DNA of 21,478 bases from Pseudomonadota bacterium (GTDB lineage Bacteria > Pseudomonadota > Alphaproteobacteria > Rhizobiales > Beijerinckiaceae): contig JAEWKP010000023.1 of assembly GCA_023393655.1 (NCBI GenBank), positions 1-21,478 of the forward strand. The letters are read 5' to 3'. Position numbers and translations under genes: made by a program. The notes under the pieces are model-generated. The model ran no database searches, was not told the DNA's origin, and worked only from the letters and a program-made list of their open reading frames with translations. Of the stretch, positions 14,335 through 21,421 are shown in pieces. Positions within the stretch are counted from its first letter, which is position 1; each line of letters begins with the position of its first letter.

Positions 14335-14670
14335 TCAGACCATCTTCAGCGCGACGACGCCGCCAACCACGAGCAGGATGCCGAGCCAGCCCACCGGCCT
14401 GATGCGCTGGCCGAAGACCAGCGCGCCGATGATCGCGGTGACTACCAGACCCGCTCCGCCCCAGACCGCATAGGCGACCGACAGGTCCATGCCCTCGATC
14501 GCCTGGGCGAGCGCCGCGAAGGCGCCCATGACGAGAACGATGCCGCCGGCGCCCATGGTGCGACGGGCCATGCCATCCGAGAGCTTGAGCAGATAGGTGC
14601 CGCCGATTTCGAGCATGACGGCCAGCAGCAGCCAGAGGAAAGGCGCAGCCTGCGCGAAGGAAGCGATCAC
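14335..14670 (-). CDS. mdtI: SMR family polyamine exporter subunit MdtI
   Basis: Small multidrug resistance (DMT superfamily) membrane protein, 111 residues, four membrane helices. The conserved TM1 glutamate is E21 in AVMLEIGGTYLLKLSDG. Blocks AFAALAQAIEGMDLSVAYAVWGG (about 49-71) and LVFGQRIRPVGWLGILLVVGG follow E. coli MdtI closely in order and spacing, better than SugE/Gdx or EmrE. MdtI works only as a heterodimer with MdtJ to export spermidine. The start is a GTG at 14670 with a strong GGGAGG site 6 nt upstream, and GTGA overlaps the mdtJ stop by 4 nt, so the two are translationally coupled. Confidence 0.88.
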   Translation of the reverse strand: MIASFAQAAPFLWLLLAVMLEIGGTYLLKLSDGMARRTMGAGGIVLVMGAFAALAQAIEGMDLSVAYAVWGGAGLVVTAIIGALVFGQRIRPVGWLGILLVVGGVVALKMV

Positions 14671-15020
14671 ACGAGCCTCCCGTCACCCTCGCTGTGTTCG
14701 TGCCCCACTCCGTTCTCGATGAGGAGAATGCCGGCCAGGATCGCGGCAAGGCCGGCCGCGCGAGCGGCGGTCAGATGCTCGCCGAAGAGCACATGGCCAA
14801 TCAGCGCGATGCCGACGATCCCGAGCCCTTCCCAGACGGCATAGGCGACCGCCATCGGGATGACCCGCAACGCAATGCTGAGCAGGATGAAGGAGAAGCC
14901 GATCAGGATCAACGGCAGCGTGCCGACGAGCCATGAGGTGGAGACGGCCGACTTCAGCGCGGCCGTCGCGACGATCTCGACGGCGATCGCCGCGAGCAGA
15001 ACCAACCAATGAAAAGACAT
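14667..15020 (-). CDS. mdtJ: SMR family polyamine exporter subunit MdtJ
   Basis: Second SMR subunit, 117 residues, four helices, TM1 glutamate E15 in AAIAVEIVATAALKSA. Its IPMAVAYAVWEGLGIVGIALIG and LFGEHLTAARAAGLAAILAGILLIENG match MdtJ, which carries the paired E-G-I-G pattern and a longer polar tail (here GHEHSEGDGRLV). First gene of the pair, overlapping mdtI by 4 nt. The ATG at 15020 gives MSFHW; an in-frame GTG at 15029 adds three residues, and neither has a clear ribosome site. A role in polyamine export, perhaps tied to biofilm control, is inferred from family and position. No guanidine riboswitch fold was recognised upstream. Confidence 0.87.
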   Translation of the reverse strand: MSFHWLVLLAAIAVEIVATAALKSAVSTSWLVGTLPLILIGFSFILLSIALRVIPMAVAYAVWEGLGIVGIALIGHVLFGEHLTAARAAGLAAILAGILLIENGVGHEHSEGDGRLV

Positions 15021-15544
15021 GTTGCACACGGGCGAAGCCGGCGCTGGACGTCACGGGTGCGACGCAGGGACAGCCAAGCAATCGTTAGAGTTTTAAATCG
15101 ACGGATCCAAAAAGAAGACTGAGCCGGAGAATTACTCCAGCAACCGACGCCATAGGCAAAAACACCTGTCGGGGCGTGGCGCTCTTCTTGAGCGTTATAT
15201 GCTTCTCAGACACTCATCGACAGCCAATATGCCTATGCCGCTCTATTCTGTCAACACGCGATCACTTGCAATAACAATCACTTGCGGGAAAATCGAAGCT
15301 TTTTCAGGCGTTTTAAACCTGCGCCAAATCACTGGCCGACCAAGACAAAATCCACTTTTTCGCCATCCGTTTTTTGCAGGGTACGCAGAGCCCCGCCACA
15401 GGCGCCATCGGCCCGCCCCGGCGGTTTACGAATCCACCGAAACAGCAAGCGGTCGGATTAAACGTTCCGTGAGCAATTTCGGATACAGCCGAACCGGGAT
15501 CGCCGCACTCCGGCGCGGCGCTCCGAGTTGAGGGTGTAAGAGTC
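15021..15544. promoter_or_regulatory. A/T-richer divergent region between mdtJ and the glycosylphosphotransferase gene
   Basis: This 524-bp stretch has no convincing gene; the open frames in it are short and lack normal codon use. About 15080-15380 is clearly richer in A and T than the rest of the window. It holds two direct copies of ATCACTTGC, 16 bp apart (15261-15269 and 15277-15285), and an imperfect third, ATCACTGGC, at 15328-15336. A weak promoter candidate is TTGCAA (15266-15271) with GAAAAT (15288-15293) after 16 bp, overlapping the repeats. A long untranslated leader for the polysaccharide operon would follow. Confidence 0.4.
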
Positions 15545-17098
15545 ATGGGGACTTTCGACGTCCGCGATATGATGAAGGCGGATGCGGCCGCCTCGGCCTC
15601 GCCGGCCATGTTCGGCGGGTCCGACAAGAGCCAGACGCGGCGCTTCCACCCGCTGGCCGAACGCATCGCGGCCATTCCCGTCAAGCCGACGCTGTCGCCC
15701 GTGATGATCGAAGGCGCGGCGCGGCTGCTCGACCTGATCGCCGTGCTCGGGACCGGCGGGCTGATCTACTGGCTCTATGCGGCCGGCAAGGTCGAGTACA
15801 CGCTGCCCTATCAGGTGACGGTCGCAGCGTTGGCTCTCGGCTCGCTTGCGGTCTTCCAGGCGCTGCAACTCTACCCGATCGGAGCGCTGCGCCATTTCAT
15901 CGGCAGCGGCGTGCGCCTGGTCGCCGGCTGGACGATGCTGTTCCTGGTCGCGCTCGCGGCCTTCTTCTTCCTGAAGATCGGCGACCAGGTTTCGCGCGGC
16001 TGGCTGATCGGCTTCTATTTCGCCGGTGCCGGCGCCCTGCTCGCCGGGCGCGCCATCACGACGACGGGCGTACGCTATCTCACCCGCACCGGCCGGCTGG
16101 AGCGGCGCACGGCCATCGTCGGTGGCGGCGAGGCCGGCGAAGCGCTGATCCGCGCCCTGGAAAGCCAGAAGGATACGGGCCTGCGCATCTGCGGCGTCTT
16201 CGACGACCGTAACGACGAGCGCTCGCCCGATCTCGTCGCCGGCTACCCCAAGCTCGGCACGATCGACGACCTCGTCGAATTCGCACGCCGCACCAAGCTC
16301 GACCTCGTCATCTTCACCCTGCCGATCTCGGCGGAGGCGCGGCTCCTGACCATGCTGCGCAAGCTCTGGGTGCTGCCGATCGACATCCGCCTCTCGGCGC
16401 ATCTGTCGAAGCTGCGCCTGCGGCCGCGCTCCTATTCCTATTTCGGCGCCGTGCCGGTGCTCGACGTTTTCGACCGCCCGATCGCGGACTGGGACATTGT
16501 CGTCAAATGGGCGTTCGACAAGGTCGTCGGCACGCTCGCCCTGATCGCACTCTCGCCGGTGATGCTGGCGACGGCGGTCGCGATCAAGCTCGACAGCAAG
16601 GGGCCGGTGTTCTTCCGCCAGAAGCGCTACGGCTTCAACAACGAGACTGTCGACGTCCTGAAGTTCCGCTCGCTGCGCAACGACATGGCCGACCATAACG
16701 CTGCCAAGCAGGTCACCAAGGACGATCCGCGCGTGACGCGCGTCGGCCGCTTCATCCGCAAGACCTCGATCGACGAATTGCCGCAGCTCCTGAACGTCGT
16801 GTTCAAGGGCGACCTGTCGCTGGTAGGCCCGCGGCCGCATGCGATCCATGCCAAGGCCTCGAACCGCGCCTATGAGCAGGTGGTGGACGGCTATTTCGCG
16901 CGTCACAAGGTCAAGCCCGGCATTACCGGCTGGGCCCAGATCAACGGCTGGCGCGGCGAGACCGACACCGAGGAAAAGATCCAGCGGCGCGTGGAGCACG
17001 ACCTCTACTATATCGAGAACTGGTCAGTGCTGCTCGACCTCTACATCCTGGCGAAAACGCCCTTCTCGCTCCTGACCAAGAACGAGAATGCCTATTGA
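15545..17098 (+). CDS. Polyprenyl-phosphate glycosylphosphotransferase (initiating sugar transferase)
   Basis: Integral membrane enzyme that transfers a sugar-1-phosphate, often glucose, to undecaprenyl phosphate to start a polysaccharide repeat. The 517-residue length fits the WcaJ-type full form. Parts in order: soluble N-terminus (1-50), four membrane segments (about 57-80, 90-110, 124-144, 153-171), a Rossmann-like central domain (RRTAIVGGGEAGEALI 187-202, to about 300), a membrane hairpin (about 325-347), then the catalytic bacterial-sugar-transferase domain. The last shows FFRQKRYGFNN (356-366), KFRSLRNDM (373-381), SIDELPQLLNV (408-418), LSLVGPRPHA (424-433) and KPGITGWAQINGWRG (457-471). 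It heads a three-gene unit: its stop overlaps the next start by 4 nt. AGGG lies 10 nt before the ATG. Confidence 0.95.
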   Translation: MGTFDVRDMMKADAAASASPAMFGGSDKSQTRRFHPLAERIAAIPVKPTLSPVMIEGAARLLDLIAVLGTGGLIYWLYAAGKVEYTLPYQVTVAALALGSLAVFQALQLYPIGALRHFIGSGVRLVAGWTMLFLVALAAFFFLKIGDQVSRGWLIGFYFAGAGALLAGRAITTTGVRYLTRTGRLERRTAIVGGGEAGEALIRALESQKDTGLRICGVFDDRNDERSPDLVAGYPKLGTIDDLVEFARRTKLDLVIFTLPISAEARLLTMLRKLWVLPIDIRLSAHLSKLRLRPRSYSYFGAVPVLDVFDRPIADWDIVVKWAFDKVVGTLALIALSPVMLATAVAIKLDSKGPVFFRQKRYGFNNETVDVLKFRSLRNDMADHNAAKQVTKDDPRVTRVGRFIRKTSIDELPQLLNVVFKGDLSLVGPRPHAIHAKASNRAYEQVVDGYFARHKVKPGITGWAQINGWRGETDTEEKIQRRVEHDLYYIENWSVLLDLYILAKTPFSLLTKNENAY

Positions 17099-18339
17099 GC
17101 GCGCTGGCGCAGAACCAGCCGCAGGCAGACCGGGCCCCGCGCCTGGCGATTTCCTACGCCGCCATCAAGCGCGGCACCCTCTGGCTGCTCGGCGCCGCCA
17201 GCGGACTCGCCCTGGTCGAGCCCTCGCCCTACGAGATCGTCTTCCTGCTGGCACTGTTCGTCTTCGCCCTCACCGGCATCCGGTTCTCGCAGAAGCTCCT
17301 GCCGCTCGCGATCCTGCTGCTCGGCTACAATATCGGCGGCATCCTCTCGCTCATTCCCTGGATGGGCGACGGCGACTCGGTGCGCTTCACGGCGGTGTCG
17401 GTCTATCTGATGATCACCTGCGTCTTCATCGCCGGGATCATGTCCCAGGATGCGGCCGGCCGACTGGAGACACTGCGCCGCGGCTGGCTGTTCGCCGCCT
17501 GGATCGCAGGATTTGCGGGGCTGCTCGGTTATTTCGACATCGCCGGGCTCGGCTCGATCTTCACGCTCTATGGCCGCGCGGCGGGAACGTTCAAGGACCC
17601 CAACGTGTTGGGCCCCTATCTGGCCCTGCCGATCGTCTATGTGCTGCAGCGCATCCTGACCGGACAGGTCGGCATGGCGCGCGGCCTGATCACGCTGAGC
17701 ATTCCGCTCGCCGCGCTGTTCTTCACCTTCTCGCGCGGCGCGTGGGGCGTACTCGTCGTCTCGACGGCGCTCATGATCGCCCTCACCTTCCTGACCGCTT
17801 CGCGCGCCGCCAGCGGGCGCCGGATCGTCGCAATGTCGCTGGCGGCGCTCGTCGTCATGGTGGTCGCGCTGCTGATCGCGCTGTCCTTCGAGGACATCCG
17901 CAACGTCTTCGATGCGCGCGCCAGCCTCGACCAGGAATATGACCAGGGCGTCACGGGGCGCTTCGGCAACCAGTTGCGCGCCATCCCGATGCTGCTGGAC
18001 GCGCCGAACGGCTTCGGGCCGCTGCAGTTCCGCTGGCTCTTCAACCAGGCCGATCCGCACAACGTCTACATCAACGCCTTCGCCTCCTATGGCTGGCTCG
18101 GCGGGCTGTCATGGGTCGCCCTCATGGTGGCGACCTGCTATGTCGGCTGGCGGGTGGTGTTCCGGCCCGGCCCGACCCAGCTCCACGCCATCGCGATCTG
18201 GTCCGTGCTCTTCGTCACCATCCTGCAGGGCTTCCAGATCGACAGCGACCACTGGCGGCACCTCTATCTGATGCTCGGACTGATCTGGGGCCTGGCGGCG
18301 CTCGGCCCCGGCGAGGGCGGCGCGGAGGGACGCTCTTGA
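17095..18339 (+). CDS. O-antigen ligase/Wzy-type polymerase
   Basis: Polytopic membrane protein, 414 residues with about ten to eleven hydrophobic segments, of the O-antigen ligase/polymerase (Wzy_C) family. The large periplasmic loop carries the usual landmarks: GRAAGTFKDPNVLGPYLALP (160-179), FTFSRGAWG (210-218, with the arginine expected to contact the lipid-linked substrate) and ADPHNVYINAFASYGWLG (319-336, with the conserved histidine). In this context, polymerisation of the lipid-linked repeat unit is more likely than ligation to lipid A. The start is a TTG at 17095 that overlaps the previous stop as TTGA. No good later start codon keeps the first membrane helix intact. The stop is itself overlapped by the next TTG. 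Confidence 0.88.
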   Translation: MSALAQNQPQADRAPRLAISYAAIKRGTLWLLGAASGLALVEPSPYEIVFLLALFVFALTGIRFSQKLLPLAILLLGYNIGGILSLIPWMGDGDSVRFTAVSVYLMITCVFIAGIMSQDAAGRLETLRRGWLFAAWIAGFAGLLGYFDIAGLGSIFTLYGRAAGTFKDPNVLGPYLALPIVYVLQRILTGQVGMARGLITLSIPLAALFFTFSRGAWGVLVVSTALMIALTFLTASRAASGRRIVAMSLAALVVMVVALLIALSFEDIRNVFDARASLDQEYDQGVTGRFGNQLRAIPMLLDAPNGFGPLQFRWLFNQADPHNVYINAFASYGWLGGLSWVALMVATCYVGWRVVFRPGPTQLHAIAIWSVLFVTILQGFQIDSDHWRHLYLMLGLIWGLAALGPGEGGAEGRS

Positions 18340-19496
18340 CGGCGTCCGCGCCACCAGCCAGCGGAACGGCACCCTCCGGCCAGATCGACAGCATCCAGGC
18401 CCTGCGCGCGATCGCCGCGCTGCTGGTCGTCCTCGGCCATGCCGCCCATGAGACGGAGGCGATCGGCGCGCGCGTGGGCCTGCCCGCCATCGACCTGTCC
18501 TTCATGCGCTGGGGCATCGGCGTCGACATCTTCTTCGTGATTTCCGGCTTCATCATGGTCCACACCTCGGCCGAGCTGTTCGGCCGGCCGGGAGCATGGC
18601 GGATATTCCTCACCCGGCGGATCGCCAGGATCGTGCCGCTCTACTGGCTCCTGACCAGCATCCTGCTGCTCGGCGGCCTCGCCGTTCCCCAGCTCCTGAA
18701 CGTTCCGCTCGGCGACTGGCAGCACATCCTCGCCTCCTATCTCTTCATCCCGAGCCTGCGCGGCGGCGACGAGACCAGGCCGGTGATGGCGCTGGGCTGG
18801 ACGCTCAATCTGGAAATGTTCTTCTACGTGCTGTTTGCCGGGGCGATGCTGCTGCCCCTGCGGCGCGGAATGACCGCGCTCACGCTCGTCATCGGCGGCC
18901 TCGCCCTGGCGGGGATGCTGCTGCAGCCGGAGCAGGTACAACTCGCCTTCTGGACGCAGCAGATCATCCTCGAATTCCTGTTCGGCTGCCTGCTGGCGCT
19001 GCTTCACAGGCAAGGCGTGAGCCTTCCGGGACCGGGCGCTGCGTTGCTGGTGGTTCTCGGCTTCGCCGCCATGTTCAGGCTTCACGGCCTCGACGCCGGG
19101 GAAACGACCCTGCCGGCGCTGCGCTGGGGCATCCCCGCCGTGATGATCGTCGGCGGTGCGGCGCTCTATCGCGGCGCTCCGCCGCGCCTGGCACTGCTCC
19201 TCATCGGGCTCGGCAACGCCTCATACAGTCTCTATCTGTTCCACCCCTTCGCGCTGCGCCCGCTGCGGGAGGTCTGGATCAGGCTGGTCGGCGGGTCGCT
19301 GCCACTGGAGATCTACATCGCGGTCGCGATCCTGGTCGCAGCCGTTGCATCCACCCTGCTCTATCGCTGGGTCGAACGCCCGATCGGGCGCAGGCTGCGT
19401 TTCCCCTCCACCAGGGGCACGGCACGCGAACAGCGGCCGGCGATGGATGGATCACGCTGGGCAAAAGACGGCGAAGCCGGCCATACCGCAGGCTGA
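18336..19496 (+). CDS. Acyltransferase-3 family protein (OafA-like)
   Basis: Membrane O-acyltransferase of 386 residues with about ten helices. The family's R-x10-H signature is exact, R24 to H35 in IQALRAIAALLVVLGHAAHE. IGVDIFFVISGFIM follows (about 62-75), then FLTRRIARIVPLYWL (about 90-104). The C-terminal part ends with SYSLYLFHPF and YRWVERPIGRRLRF, both typical, and there is no SGNH domain. It most likely acetylates or otherwise acylates a sugar of the polysaccharide repeat. The start is the TTG at 18336: a strong GGAGGGA site lies about 6 nt upstream, and TTGA overlaps the Wzy-like stop. The first 17 residues are a soluble Ala/Pro/Ser-rich leader. Confidence 0.9.
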   Translation: MTASAPPASGTAPSGQIDSIQALRAIAALLVVLGHAAHETEAIGARVGLPAIDLSFMRWGIGVDIFFVISGFIMVHTSAELFGRPGAWRIFLTRRIARIVPLYWLLTSILLLGGLAVPQLLNVPLGDWQHILASYLFIPSLRGGDETRPVMALGWTLNLEMFFYVLFAGAMLLPLRRGMTALTLVIGGLALAGMLLQPEQVQLAFWTQQIILEFLFGCLLALLHRQGVSLPGPGAALLVVLGFAAMFRLHGLDAGETTLPALRWGIPAVMIVGGAALYRGAPPRLALLLIGLGNASYSLYLFHPFALRPLREVWIRLVGGSLPLEIYIAVAILVAAVASTLLYRWVERPIGRRLRFPSTRGTAREQRPAMDGSRWAKDGEAGHTAG

Positions 19497-19548
19497 GGCA
19501 GGTCCTCTCCAGCCCGGTCGAAGCCGTCTCGAGGCCGGCGAAGCGGGC

Positions 19549-20367
19549 TCAGCCCCGGCCCTTTCGGACGACGACATAGGCGTAGGTCGTCACGAAGCTC
19601 CAGCCGACACGCGCCGCCAGCGCATTGAAGACGTGATCGACCTGCTTCAACCCCGGCATCCGGTCGAAATAGCCGTGGCCCCAGAAGCGCTGGACATGGG
19701 TTTCGGCGAAGCCGGCCCGCTTCAGCATCGGCTCGAGCAAGGCCGGGTTGCCGCGGCACCAATCATAGAGCGCTGGGAATTTCGGATCGCCGCCACCGTC
19801 GCGACGCGCCGGGAACAGGGCGTGGACGATGGCGTGCGAGACCTTCTCCGGCAGGACATGGTTCAGGGCGAAGACCGGCGCCCAGAGCGTCGGGAAGAAG
19901 GCCAGCGCGACGCCGCCGGGCGCCAGCAGCTCATGGATATTGGCCCAGGCCCGCTCGACCCCGTCGACATGTTCGAAGACCATGCGCGACACCATCATGT
20001 CATAGCCGCCGCGCGCGACGTCCGGCTCGCTCAGGTCCCCGGCGATGTCGAAGCGTGCGGTCTTGAGTCCCCGCGCCGTCAGCGCCAGCTCGCCGGCATC
20101 GATATCGTTGACGATCAGGTCGATGCCGTTGCGGGCGGCCTGTTCCTGGGTGAACAGCGGATCGCGGCCGCCGCCGATCTCGCAGACGCGGCGCAGGCCG
20201 AACTGATGCGCGAGCCCGAGGATGGTCGCCTCATAGTGGTCCCAGGCCCATTGCGAATGCCAATCGGGCTTGATCCCGGTGAAGAAGTTCGCAAGCGAGC
20301 CGGAGGCTTCCGTCGTCTCCCGACGGCCCGGCCCGGCGTCCGTGATCGCAAGACTCGCCATGGACAT
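19549..20367 (-). CDS. Class I SAM-dependent methyltransferase
   Basis: Rossmann-fold methyltransferase, 272 residues. Motif I is VCEIGGGRDPL (61-71), the acidic residue after strand 2 is in LIVNDIDAGEL (84-94), motif II region is YDMMVSRMVFEHV (122-134) and LLAPGG (147-152) is the post-II turn. This is the Methyltransf_11-like pattern. A C-terminal basic segment, no membrane helix. The start at 20367 has a GGAAG site 8 nt upstream; an ATG two codons later is also possible, and one 45 nt earlier has no ribosome site. It faces the acyltransferase gene across 52 bp and probably methylates a sugar or lipid-linked intermediate of the same polysaccharide, which is inferred from position only. Confidence 0.87.
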   Translation of the reverse strand: MSMASLAITDAGPGRRETTEASGSLANFFTGIKPDWHSQWAWDHYEATILGLAHQFGLRRVCEIGGGRDPLFTQEQAARNGIDLIVNDIDAGELALTARGLKTARFDIAGDLSEPDVARGGYDMMVSRMVFEHVDGVERAWANIHELLAPGGVALAFFPTLWAPVFALNHVLPEKVSHAIVHALFPARRDGGGDPKFPALYDWCRGNPALLEPMLKRAGFAETHVQRFWGHGYFDRMPGLKQVDHVFNALAARVGWSFVTTYAYVVVRKGRG

Positions 20368-20620
20368 GGTCGCTTCCGCCTGTTCGTGCCCTGCCCGCCC
20401 CGCCCGCAACATTGGCTGCGCGACGGCGCGAGGGCAACGACAAGCCTAAGGAAGGGTTAATCACGGGAGAAGCCGCAACGACGCGAGCGAAGGGCGAATC
20501 CATCGTTCGGACGCAGACCCGGCCCATCCCGCATAGCCGACGAGGTCTCGCAGTTCGTGAAGGTGTCGCTCTAGAACAGCCCCCGAACAGGCGAGTCGCA
20601 GACGGGGCCGCAGAGGCCGC
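20368..20620. promoter_or_regulatory. Upstream region of the methyltransferase gene, with a CtrA-box-like site
   Basis: No gene is supported here. The element CTAA-GGAAGGG-TTAA at 20446-20460 matches 7 of 8 fixed bases of the CtrA box TTAA-N7-TTAA and lies about 80 bp before the methyltransferase start. The rest shows no clear promoter hexamers. Confidence 0.35.
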
Positions 20621-20660
20621 AAAAATCCCCGATCCGCCCTCATTTGAAGGATCGGATTTT
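20621..20660 (-). terminator. Intrinsic terminator downstream of tRNA-Pro
   Basis: Stem CCGATCC / GGATCGG (20629-20635 and 20649-20655) with a 13-nt loop. On the minus strand it is followed by GGATTTTT, giving a T-run after the stem. It lies 24 bp past the tRNA 3' end. ATTTT also follows on the plus strand, so it may work both ways. Confidence 0.55.
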
Positions 20661-20683
20661 CTCAACGATTTCAGGGATTTGAA

Positions 20684-20761
20684 TGGTCGGAGCGAGAGGA
20701 TTCGAACCTCCGACCCCTTGTCCCCCAGACAAGTGCGCTAACCGGGCTGCGCTACGCTCCG
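20684..20761 (-). tRNA. tRNA-Pro (anticodon GGG)
   Basis: On the minus strand the gene folds into a full cloverleaf: acceptor CGGAGCG/CGCTCCG, D-arm GCGC/GCGC with loop AGCCCGGTTA, anticodon stem CTTGT/ACAAG with loop CTGGGGG (anticodon GGG), T-arm with TTCGAAT, and an encoded 3' CCA. The C1-G72 pair is the usual bacterial proline identity. It reads CCC and CCU codons, frequent in a GC-rich genome. Complete and apparently functional. Confidence 0.97.
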
Positions 20762-20770
20762 ACGGGTCGG

Positions 20771-20799
20771 CTTATAGTGGCGAGGCGCGGCAGATGCAA
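20771..20799 (-). promoter_or_regulatory. tRNA-Pro promoter
   Basis: On the minus strand, TTGCAT (20794-20799) and TATAAG (20771-20776) are spaced by 17 bp, and the -10 ends 9 bp before the tRNA 5' end. Strength and position fit a stable-RNA promoter. Confidence 0.6.
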
Positions 20800-20927
20800 T
20801 GCGCTTCGAGACGATCATGAACAATCGCGTTGCATCATGGCGATGGCTCGTCTCGACCCGGCCGTGTCCGCCGCGCTAACAGCGCCGGGCCCGCACTCGA
20901 ATCGCATGTCGGATTCTTTCGTACGCA

Positions 20928-20941
20928 CCCCCAAATGGGGG
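20928..20941. repeat. Copy 1 of the CCCCAAATGGGGG element
   Basis: CCCCC-AAAT-GGGGG: two 5-base arms around a 4-base centre. The 13-base core recurs in the same orientation about 208 bp to the right. It lies 49 bp before the ATG of a 36-codon ORF. The form suggests a binding site for a dimeric regulator. Confidence 0.6.
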
Positions 20942-20990
20942 ATGTCCGGACGCCCAGACTGCGCTTCTGTGGGGCACTTAGGCAAGGCCC

Positions 20991-21101
20991 ATGCTCGCTC
21001 AGGACGAAGATCCCGCACACGTCACCGGCTTCACCGTGCCGCACTGGCTGCTGTCGGCGATCAACGCTACAGCGGCCCTGATCCTGATTCTCGGAACCTG
21101 A
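20991..21101 (+). CDS. Candidate small membrane protein, 36 residues
   Basis: Short open frame not matching any family I know. The first 17 residues are polar and acidic (MLAQDEDPAHVTGF...), and the last 18 form one hydrophobic segment (HWLLSAINATAALILILG). This is a plausible single-pass tail-anchored miniprotein. An AAGG site lies 5-6 nt before the ATG. About three quarters of third positions are G or C, near the level of real genes. It follows copy 1 of the repeated palindrome-like element by 49 bp. Chance occurrence cannot be excluded at this length, and no homology could be checked. Confidence 0.35.
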   Translation: MLAQDEDPAHVTGFTVPHWLLSAINATAALILILGT

Positions 21102-21135
21102 TCCAGGCGTCGCACCGGCCTTTCGAAAGCGGACA

Positions 21136-21148
21136 CCCCAAATGGGGG
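21136..21148. repeat. Copy 2 of the CCCCAAATGGGGG element
   Basis: Identical over 13 bases to the element at 20929-20941, followed in both cases by N-TG. It lies 57 bp before the ATG of a 62-codon ORF, mirroring the spacing of copy 1. Confidence 0.6.
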
Positions 21149-21205
21149 CTGCGCGAACACTTGCGTTGGAGCGATGATGAAAGTGCGGCTCCGGGTCATT
21201 CAGTC

Positions 21206-21394
21206 ATGAAACACAAGCAACAGATGTCGCTTATCGCGCGGCGCGCTCAAATCCGGCGTGCGGTCGCCGGACGGAAAGATCCCGCTTCGGCGCAGCCGGC
21301 GGTCCGCCCGGTCCTGCGCCTGGTCTCCTCGAGCTCCGAAGCCGAGCGAAACCAGCATGACGAACATCGCGAACTGACCTCGGCTGTCGAATAA
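21206..21394 (+). CDS. Candidate small hypothetical protein, 62 residues
   Basis: Open frame of 62 codons, basic in its first half (RRAQIRRAVAGRKD) and polar and acidic near the end, with no hydrophobic segment, signal or recognised domain. It lacks its own ribosome site. A 10-codon frame starting at 21177 after a GGAG site ends in TGA overlapping this ATG (ATGA), which could couple translation. Third positions are about 70% G or C, a borderline value. I do not recognise the protein; it may be non-coding. Confidence 0.25.
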   Translation: MKHKQQMSLIARRAQIRRAVAGRKDPASAQPAVRPVLRLVSSSSEAERNQHDEHRELTSAVE

Positions 21395-21421
21395 TCGCCG
21401 GCTTCCGATTACGGAGCGCGT

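Noticed and set aside
15021..15110. Guanidine riboswitch upstream of the SMR genes
   Set aside because: No paired ACGR-loop hairpins or ykkC core could be seen, and the proteins match MdtJI rather than the guanidinium exporter Gdx/SugE.
15199..15531. Plus-strand open frame of 110 codons before the glycosylphosphotransferase gene
   Set aside because: Composition unlike the other genes, covers the direct repeats and A/T-rich leader, and shows no recognisable protein features.
20412..20741. Plus-strand open frame running into the tRNA
   Set aside because: It crosses the terminator and reads antisense through tRNA-Pro, so it cannot be a normal gene.
7314..20761. Polysaccharide locus as a genomic island integrated at tRNA-Pro
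   Set aside because: No integrase gene, no second copy of the tRNA 3' end within the window and no change in codon use were seen.
20777..21205. Long in-frame extension upstream of the 62-codon ORF
   Set aside because: It runs through the tRNA promoter, both inverted-repeat arms and both 13-bp elements, and the translated stretch has no protein-like pattern.
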